A stretch of DNA of 64,000 nucleotides from NCBI GenBank assembly GCA_963971425.1, contig OZ020526.1:772180-836179 (forward strand), written 5' to 3'. Each line of letters opens with the position of its first letter. Within the stretch, counting starts at the first letter, position 1. Below, in pieces: positions 56,190-64,000 of the stretch. The notes below the pieces were generated by a model that saw only the letters and a program-made list of their open reading frames with translations, was not told where the DNA came from and did no database searches. Both the position numbers and the translations under genes were made by a program. Source of the stretch: Bryoerythrophyllum caledonicum. Its lineage: Eukaryota; Streptophyta; Bryopsida; Pottiales; Pottiaceae.

Positions 56190-58625
56190 AAGTAGAAGAG
56201 AGAGTGTATATTAAAGTGGAAATGTTCACTTGTCAATTCAATCAAAGGAATCTGTAGAGACAAAATTTAAAAAGGCAATAGCAACCAGCACATCTATGAA
56301 ATAAGCTATTTGTAGATCGGATCCTGCCATATTGGACATGATTGCCATGATATCCCACTCTAGGTTTTGCTCATGGCAGGGTCACACAAGCAAGTTAGAC
56401 AAACTAGCAGATAGGGAAAAGGTGAAAAGCATTTTTGCAAAGTAGGAAATAAGAAACAACACACAAGATCGGATGTGTTCATTGCGTAAACAAAACCTCT
56501 CATAACCTCTCTACTGGTTAAATCTGATGACAATGCTCAATCAATCATTGTAAGTATCAAGCAGCAAGTGCAACTACGTCAGAATTTTGAGCAGCACATG
56601 AGACATAGCTTTGAATTAATTTCCTGTGAAGCTTCTACAACTTGACCCTACCATCCGACTGCTAAATGACAGGAACCCTACGTACTGTACCACGCATTAA
56701 CAAGTGACAATCATGCAGAGGCTAATTTTGCACAATTTTGCAAATCGAAGATTACAAAGAGTAATTAACTAACAATTCAGTCATGTTGTTGAGCCTGGTA
56801 GTTGCACAGCCTGGACTGAATATAACCTGAAAGACTGTTGTTGTTGAGTTTGCTGCACAAAATTACCACGAAGCAACAAACGTCAATTTCTTAACAGTGT
56901 TATTTCTCAGAGCTCCAAATTTAAGTGTTATTTAGCAATCTGGATACTCTTCGTTGTGCAGTTGATTTGGTTAAGAATCTGCATAGTTGTGGATTGAGTG
57001 ACGAGTGTGGCGATTTCCACTTCCCTCTAGGAGAAGTGGTCCACAAGTTGGCCGGAATGGACGACAAACACTAACTTGCCTCCAAGCACTGGAACTCCAC
57101 TAAGATTGACAATGACAATGTTTTGTATTTTCAGTTTTTTAGATAATCAATCTTAACTTTGAAACTTCATACAAAATGAATCATGGATCAAAACAACATG
57201 CAACTAATACTCGCGGGAAGCTATAGGAGAGAGAAATTGAGGGATATCACAAAACCATAAGACTGACTCTCTAATTCGTGCCTACAGTCACCAAATCGCA
57301 AGTAGTTCCAACAACCCGAATTCGCATTCTACCACCTCATCTGTGGAAAATCATAACTCAGACAATATGATTCCAATTATGGTGAAATCTGCGCTCACGG
57401 TTAGATCAAAACTACGGCTATACCGGAAAAATGCTAACCGACGAGTCTAGAGCTTTCCACGCACTGAGAACGCTCTGTCCGTCCAGCACAGGAAAAGATC
57501 TGAACTCCTCCCCGTAAAAACCTGCCTTAACACCTAGTTACTTTGGAAACACATAACTAATGCTACACTACTCCAAATGCGATGGGGTTTGCGGCCTAGG
57601 GGTACACTACAACTTACTATGGTTATAAGGGATAAAATGCTAACCAAGCAGTGTAGACCTTCGCACGCACTGAGAACGCTCTAGCACCAGAATGATCAGC
57701 GAGATCCAAAATGATGAAGGAGATTCAGAATTTATCAGCGAGGTCTTGCGAACATGCACACGCTGGGGCGAACTTGGATGAGCCAGGGTGGATATCAACC
57801 CTTAAACGCTTTGGGCTATGACCGCTTGGTCAAACTTCAAAATTCTTCCATTTCAATGGTCCATTTGGAAGCTAGATGTGAAGGAAATTTTCTAATTTTA
57901 TTTTTTAGAGATGAAATTACATTTCTCCTATTAGTTCTGAAATTTTCACAATTTGTTGGAAAAATTGGAATTTATTATGAATTTTTGGCAAATAAATGAA
58001 GAAAACTCATTTCAAATAGAGAACAGGCTTAAAATATGAAAATTTCACCATGGGTGTATAATGTCACGTAGAACATCATGCTCCAAACCAAGATTCCGTG
58101 TCTTACTACAAATAGAAATTTAACAAACCATGGTCATAGGCCGAGGTTCAGATTGCCATAAAATAATCAATTTCAGGAATTTTTCAAATTTTCAAATTGA
58201 AGTAGAAACTAGACTTCATTAGCTTCATTTCATCAGTTGGAATCAGATTCAGACATTATTGTTCTCAACGCTCATATTGAATTCAAGAACAAACGAGGTA
58301 GGGGTTTCCAAATACACTAGAAAGGCATCTTTGGTGATTTGCTTTTTGAGAGGGTGCCACCACTATGGGAGATAAGGTGCCCCTTGTGCATGTTGTGTGC
58401 ACTCCCTGTCAACATTGATAGCCTATTCATCCAAACATCTTTGAAATGGATGAAAGTATGTACTTTTCAAAAAGCTTAGGCCCTATTTGACCATTCATCA
58501 ATGTACCACCTAGCGCTATAAGACACGTATATTCACTAACTGTGCTTGATAGAAGAGAGTTTAATTAGATAGTTTGGTTGGTTGGTTGAGAGGTCGATTG
58601 GTACAAGTAATTTCCTGGGATATTA
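56190..58625. other. Upstream and intergenic DNA
   Basis: No gene recognised. It would hold the promoter of the gene at 53313-56189. Two related segments near 57430-57490 and 57636-57690 share ATGCTAACC and CGCACTGAGAACGCTCT. The rest is AT-rich. Confidence 0.45.
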
Positions 58626-60417
58626 GAGTTTTCCTGAAAATACTCAGGGTTTAAACCCCGACTGTCACCAAAACGTTGAATTGGATTGTACACGTGAAAG
58701 TCCACTTGTTTTTTAGAAACATGGTGGTTTGGCTAACTTTGGGGTTTATTCCATAAAATATGGTCCTTTGTCAGCCAACCAACATGCTACAGGGTTAATC
58801 ATTTAAGCACAGTCACCGTCCAAACATAGATGCAAGGTGGCATTGGTGACTCCAAATTACTTATTTGGTTACATTAGCTTGTTCCATGCGCGTGGCCCAT
58901 AAAATAGCCCAGGGCAAACTGACCCCCTCGTTGGGCCAATACCGGATGGATGAGGGGGTCAGCCTGCGAGCCATTCATCAACCTCCATTCCCCACCCTCC
59001 CCGGTTCCCTTCCCAGCCGTTCCCACCCTCCCGTCCCCAACCCTCCCAGTCTGCAGCTCTCTCCCCGTTCTGGAGCCTCCCGCCCCCACCCAAGTCCCAT
59101 CCACTTCAGACATGCTCGGCCACCGTCGAGATTAGTATCGGAGAGCTTTGATGTTTCGGAGTTGCTGCTAAATGTTGTCGTCCTTTCCTCACGCGTTCAA
59201 TTTTCCTTCTCCAGATAGAAAATTTGTTCATTTGAATACTAATGGAAATGTGTCATGTGCTTCTCTTGATAAATGACAGAGTAGTTTGTCATTGTCTGTC
59301 TACCATTGAAAGTGATACTTCTGCCTGGACCTATCTCCATTCGTTTTGTGAGCCGCCCTTGTTTCAACGTGAGTTAAAGTCTAGATTTATCTTGCTCAGC
59401 AAAAAAATTATCCTATCCACTTCAGACCTCCTACTCTATCGAAACAAGCCATTGTTGGGCAAAAACAACGTAATCTTAACAATCCATGATCTGGTACTAA
59501 CTGCAACCTGGTCTAGGCTTATGGTGATTTGAGGTAACTACAGATTGGCTCAAGCTGGAAGGAATGGTGATGCATTTATCAAGGAAGTAATCACTGAGAA
59601 TGCTCAGCTTGAATGTTTATGAGCATTCAGGTACAGAACCAGCTCAAAATCGTCCCGTGATTTTTTTGCTTCCAAGAAGAATTATACCCGACTGTAATGG
59701 AAAACTTGTGCAGTTTCTCATTCCTCATCCTTCATTCCTCTCTACCAGTTCAGCTGTAACATGTGTATGGAAGTTTAAAGTCGTTGAAGCGGAGCAATGG
59801 GTCTTGCTTGATTTGAGCAATTTTTTTACTTACAGAGGAAAGACTCCTCTACAACTCCAATAGTTCCAATCTTCAACACCGCAACTCCCAAATCTGGTAC
59901 ATGAGAACAAATATTAAGAGGTCAAAAATGGCAAAGCATGTCCAGATTAGTGGTTAAACATAGAAGGTGTCTGAATAATAGTCATTCTGACTATACGGAA
60001 ACCAACAGCTCACATGACTTCAAGCTCTCCGGCACTAATCTCGACAGTGGCCGAGCATGTCTAAAGTGGATGGGACTTGGGTGGAGGCGGGAGGCTCCAA
60101 AACGGGAAGCGAGCCGAAGACCGGGAGGGTTAGGAACGGTTGGGGAAGGGAACATGGAGGGTGGGAACGGAGGTTGATGAACGGCTCGCAGGCTGACCCC
60201 CTCATCCATCCAGCGTTGGCCCAACGAGTGGGTCAGTTCGCCCTTGGCCATAAATTATAGAGGGTGAGAGTTTTCACCCTGCAAATATTGCCGTATTTAA
60301 ATCTCACTCTGCTTTGGTGAATAGAGAAAGACACAAGGTCCTTAAAGGATGTTGCACCGGGTCTTTTTGGCTGACACAAGGTAGCCACCCTTTAAAACTC
60401 AGACTTTAGAAAAACTC
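58626..60417. mobile_element. 442-bp inverted-repeat element, copy R1 (interrupted)
   Basis: Begins GAGTTTTCCTGAAA and ends with its reverse complement in worn form (TTAGAAAAACTC). Without the 1341-bp insert and its duplicated target it is about 441 bp and matches R2 and R3 along its length. No coding capacity, so non-autonomous. Confidence 0.8.
58907..60247. mobile_element. 1.34-kb element with about 250-bp inverted repeats, Mutator-like
   Basis: Inserted in R1. The outer sequences GCCCAGGGCAAACTGACC (left) and, in reverse complement, CCAAGGGCGAACTGACC (right) begin inverted repeats of about 250 bp, sharing CTCGTTGGGCCAA, GAGGGGGTCAGCCTGCGAGC, CACCCAAGTCCCATCCACTT and ACATGCTCGGCCAC. A near-perfect 10-bp target duplication, CCATAAAATA at 58897 and CCATAAATTA at 60248, flanks it. 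Long terminal repeats with a 9-11 bp duplication are the hallmark of Mutator-like elements. No transposase is visible. The 0.8-kb interior has coding-like frames (see findings). Confidence 0.75.
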
Positions 60418-60642
60418 TAGTCATTCTCAATGTGCCATTTGCAAATTCCAGTTGCCTATTTAAACCTATTTCCAACTTCACAAAATCCTTGAGTTCAAGA
60501 AACTTATCATAGAATGATAGATCTCTAGCTAGGAGAGAGTAAGTACACTTGTTGTGAATTTAGTGGTGTTTGTTGCGAACAAACAGACACTGTATAGACA
60601 ATTGTAGATCCAACAACGAGCAGGCGGGACCTTAGTTTAGGG

Positions 60643-60777
<135 letters not shown>

Positions 60778-60946
60778 ATCACATGGGTGTCCAGGAGCAC
60801 TAAATGCATGGTGACTCTAAAAAATACAATGTGCTGTTGTGGAGTTCGCCAAGTATTTCTTGTTAAACTGCGTATTTTAAACTGCACGACGATTCCTAAG
60901 ATTAGGGCCAACTTGTCCATGCCCATCAAGCATTCAGAGTCTATTG

Positions 60947-61389
60947 GAGTTTTCCTGAAAGTACTCAGGGTTTGAACCCTGACTGTCACCCCAAAACGTT
61001 GATTTTGGTTGTACACCTGAAAGTCCACATGTTTTTGAGAAACATGGTGGTTTGGTTAACTTTGGGTTTATTCCATAAATTATGGTCCTTTGTCAGCCAA
61101 CCAATATGCTATAGAGTTAATCATCTAGGCACAGTCACCGTCCAAACAAAGATGCAAGGTGGCATTGGTGACTCCAAATTACTAATTTGGTTACATTAGC
61201 TTGCATTATGCGCGTGGCCCATAAAATATGGAGGGTGAGAACTTTCACCCTGCAAATATTGCCGTATTTACATCTCACCCTGCTTTGATGAATAGAGAAA
61301 GACACAAGGTCCTCAAAAGATGCTGCACCGGGTCTTTTTGCCTGACACAAGGTAGCCACCCTTTAAAACTCAGACTTTCAGGAAAACTC
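60947..61389. mobile_element. 443-bp inverted-repeat element, copy R2 (uninterrupted)
   Basis: Ends GAGTTTTCCTGAAA and TTTCAGGAAAACTC are reverse complements, with TATTG directly outside both ends (60942-60946 and 61390-61394). This is the best preserved copy and defines the family. It carries no gene. The 5-bp duplication does not by itself settle the superfamily. Confidence 0.85.
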
Positions 61390-61531
61390 TATTGTCTTCC
61401 AGGAGTCAACAAACTTCGCTTTGTTTAAGGGGGATCAGTCAACATTTTATGCAATTTTACGTCAAAAAATAAATTAAGCTGAAGAGATCCTTGTTTAGAG
61501 CCTTTATCTCTAGGCGGTTTTCTGATGGTCA

Positions 61532-61675
61532 GATTAAGCATGTGCTTAATCAAGCCATTAAGCATGTGCTCTGCGAGCCATTAAGCATGTGCTCGTTGCG
61601 AGCCATTAAGCATGTGCTCGTTGCGAGCCATTAAGCATGTGCTCGTTGCGAGCCATTAAGCATGTGCTCATTGTG
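61532..61675. repeat. 25-bp tandem array, CATTAAGCATGTGCTCGTTG
   Basis: Six copies of a 25-bp unit (CATTAAGCATGTGCTCGTTG followed by CGAGC). The first two and the last are slightly diverged. Confidence 0.9.
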
Positions 61676-61761
61676 TACCATGCCCTGTATCTCTGGACAT
61701 GGCTGTATTGTGCATGTGAATTGCTGCTTCCACTTTGAATGTAGAAGTTTTGAAGTTTATT

Positions 61762-62610
61762 AAAGTTTCCTGAAAGTACTCGGGGTTTAAACCCTGACTG
61801 TCACCCGAAAGCGCTAAGGTAGTGGTTGATATTCCCGCCCGAATTTCAGGTTTGCATATTTAGACTTGTGAAAGAAAAAAATTATGATTTTTGGATGCTT
61901 CGCAAAGCTATTGCAAAGGCATCCCCAAAAAAAACATTTTTTGAGCATTTCTACAATTTTCTATGAATTTTTAAGAACGAAGGCTTAGAGTGGCCAAGAA
62001 CCGCTCATAGAGTCATGGTGTTCATGAGAGGTTGGATTCTGAAAATAGACCACTTGTGCACCAATTCGAACCAATCAGAAGTTCTCAATTTTTCCAAGCA
62101 TGGGCGGAATTAGAACAAGCTTGGACACTTTCTGAAGCCAGGCTGGTTGGTTTCTGACACACAGCCCCGGAATGTAGAGTGCGACAATTGGAACTGCACG
62201 GAAATATCAACCACTACCTTAATAGGAGTTGTACACCTGAAAGTCCACTTGTTTTTAAGAAACATGGTGGTTTGGCTAACTTTGGGGTTTATTCCATAAA
62301 TTATGGTCCTTTGTCAGCCAACCAACATGCTACAGGGTTAATCATCCAGGCACAGTCACCGTTCAAACATAGATGCGAGGTGGCATTGTTGACTCCAAAT
62401 TACTAATTTGGTTACATTAGCTTGCTCCATGCGCGTGGCCTATAAATTATGGAGGGTGAGAGTTTTCACTCTGCGAATATTGCCGTATTTAAATCTCACC
62501 CTACTTTGGTGAATAGAGAAAGACACAAGGTCCTCAAAAGATGCTGCACCGGGTCTTTTTGCCTGACACAAGATAGCCACCCTTTAAAACTCAGACTTTT
62601 AGGAAAACTC
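61762..62610. mobile_element. 442-bp inverted-repeat element, copy R3 (interrupted)
   Basis: Matches R2 throughout but is split by a 407-bp insert at 61815-62221. Subtracting it leaves 442 bp. Left end AAAGTTTCCTGAAAGT, right end TTAGGAAAACTC. The flanks TTATT and TTATC are a possible worn 5-bp duplication. Confidence 0.8.
61815..62221. mobile_element. 407-bp miniature inverted-repeat element
   Basis: Terminal inverted repeats of 23 bp with one mismatch, starting TAAGGTAGTGGTTGATATT. Inserted in R3. I could not define a target duplication, so I do not assign a superfamily. No coding capacity. Confidence 0.75.
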
Positions 62611-63764
62611 TTATCTCTCAATGTTTTACAAGTATCTCCTATAAATTTCATCCAATACTTTGGGGACCGAAACAATTTCTAAACTAATACTTATGGACTT
62701 TGAGCAGTCCATATATATTTAAATGTGTCCTTTTCTTGTTCATCATGATTTTGTTCATGTTTTGTTGAAATTAAGGTGATAAATTTCAATTGTAATGTTC
62801 CAACGTAAATGTTGCATACAGGAACCTCTAAATGGACTTCACAATATCAAATCGTCTAGTGCTGATGCTGGGTTCTTACTGTAGATTGGGGGCGGAATAT
62901 CCTATCACTAAAGCGGGGTTGTTCTTATTCCGGGGTCACTAAAGCGGGGTTTAACTCCGTATACTCTCGATACATTTCGTACAGTCTCCCCTATTTCTGA
63001 AATGCATGTGCTCTGTCACCTAATATGTACAAGTGCTTGAATTATATGACAATTAAGCAAGTGAAATATGGCATGTGGGCAACCCAGCCAAGGCATATCC
63101 CGCAATGCACGTCTTCAGATAAAATTAAAGCAAAAATAAAGTTCGTGTGTAATAGTATATCGGGATCCATGCAACAAATGATGTTATTAGTTACTATGTA
63201 TTATTAATTTTCTAGCTGTCCTCCATTAGACCTAATTAGGCACCGTCGTCACTACAACGTGGTTTTTATATATAGGAATATGAATGAGGGTCATTGGATT
63301 AGTCCATGCAAAATTGTTTAAATTATTTCATAAGTGAGTCGGTCGCTGCCTGTAACTATCAGTGCTCCCCAAGCATTGCTACCAGACCTTTTGTTTTGGT
63401 TTCAGAGTTTTAGCCACATTTGGCGAGAGTGGCGACACAAACTTTTTGACAACCACAGGTTTGGCGACACAGAGTTTCTCTTTAAACCACACAAAACCAA
63501 ATTTTCTCCGTAAATATCCATTTTGGAGAATTCTTCTCTATAAACGTAGATTTGTACATCCTTTTTGGCGACAAGTTGGATTTCATTAGTAGCAATATGG
63601 CGATATGCCAACGGCTTTCAATGAAGTATCGGCGATATGAAATCTTAAAATTTCCCAATTTTTTGGGAATATTCTATTTTTGGAAATTAAATTTTGCTTT
63701 TTTGCTCCACATTGCCAAAAACAATAGCCCTGATTGCTCCCGGTCACTACATTCAATCCGGGTT
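62611..63764. other. AT-rich intergenic DNA
   Basis: No gene recognised. CACTAAAGCGGGGTT occurs twice near 62906 and 62938. Confidence 0.45.
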
Positions 63765-63801
63765 CGCGGTGTCAGGGCCCGGTTTTAGGCCTGACACCGC
63801 G
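63765..63801. repeat. Hairpin with 12-bp perfect arms
   Basis: CGCGGTGTCAGG and its exact reverse complement CCTGACACCGCG, with a 13-nt loop. It marks an abrupt change from AT-rich DNA to the GC-rich segment that runs to the window end. Confidence 0.75.
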
Positions 63802-64000
63802 AAGAGCGTCGCTTCTTACCAAGCGCCTTTTCGCCCTTCTTCCCACGATAACGTCCACTTTCGCCAACATTTTTTCGCGCTGCCTGTATCCCTTATCGGC
63901 ATTCTCGCCGATAGCCCCTTCTCCCTCCGCCACGTGTACTCCAAAACGACCCATCCTTCTCGGCGGCTGCGAAGTGCCATCCACATCGTTTCGTACGGCG
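63802..64000. other. GC-rich end of window
   Basis: A 200-bp GC-rich stretch, cut by the window edge. A 70-codon minus-strand frame (63772-63984) is basic and Gly/Arg-rich, and I see no basis for calling it a gene. Confidence 0.35.

Overview
The window looks like nuclear DNA of a land plant. The evidence is a decayed, intron-containing gene for a peroxisomal acyl-CoA oxidase of the plant ACX2 type, one Ty3/Gypsy and one Ty1/Copia retrotransposon of plant type, and long AT-rich, gene-poor, repeat-dense DNA. Nothing identifies the species. The abundance of old repeats and the unusual gene at 53-56 kb would fit a seedless plant, but that is inference. Two runs of exactly 200 N (1580-1779 and 35190-35389) look like scaffolding placeholders.

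Layout. 1-11 kb: a series of GC-rich minisatellites (units of about 21, 16 and 29 bp), several sharing a TGGCCCGGA core, mixed with interrupted, unrecognised reading frames. 11-14.2 kb and 25.9-27 kb: two halves of one AT-rich locus, the right half very rich in CTTAAG, separated by an 11.7-kb Gypsy element (14178-25902) with 5-bp target duplications. The two LTRs of this element are almost identical except that an internal 185-bp tandem array has about 4 copies in one and 7 in the other. 27-33.8 kb: gene-poor AT-rich DNA with two unrecognised exon-like fragments. 33.8-39.35 kb: exons of an ACX2-like pseudogene, split by an insert that carries a broken piggyBac-type transposase on the other strand.

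39.4-47 kb: AT-rich DNA with a 305-bp direct repeat pair, a 25-bp tandem array and a cluster of short elements that start and end TTAA-CCCCTAAAGGACCA, the target-site type used by piggyBac. 47103-53117: a Copia element on the minus strand with 177-bp LTRs differing at one base, an AGTTT target duplication, a small extra ORF before gag and a long basic extension after RNase H. 53184-53251: a 32-bp perfect inverted repeat. 53313-56189: a broken multidomain gene with PVVSQ-type tandem repeats, a glycine-rich segment, nucleotide-deaminase-like motifs, TPR-like helices and two related beta-rich repeats. This is the most unusual protein-coding locus here. 58.6-62.6 kb: three copies of a 442-bp inverted-repeat element, two of them interrupted by other inverted-repeat elements.

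I see no intact host gene, tRNA, rRNA or CRISPR array. The genes do not form a pathway. The window is best read as a stack of insertions in which relative ages can be ordered: ACX2 decay and the piggyBac insert are old, and the Gypsy and Copia insertions are young.
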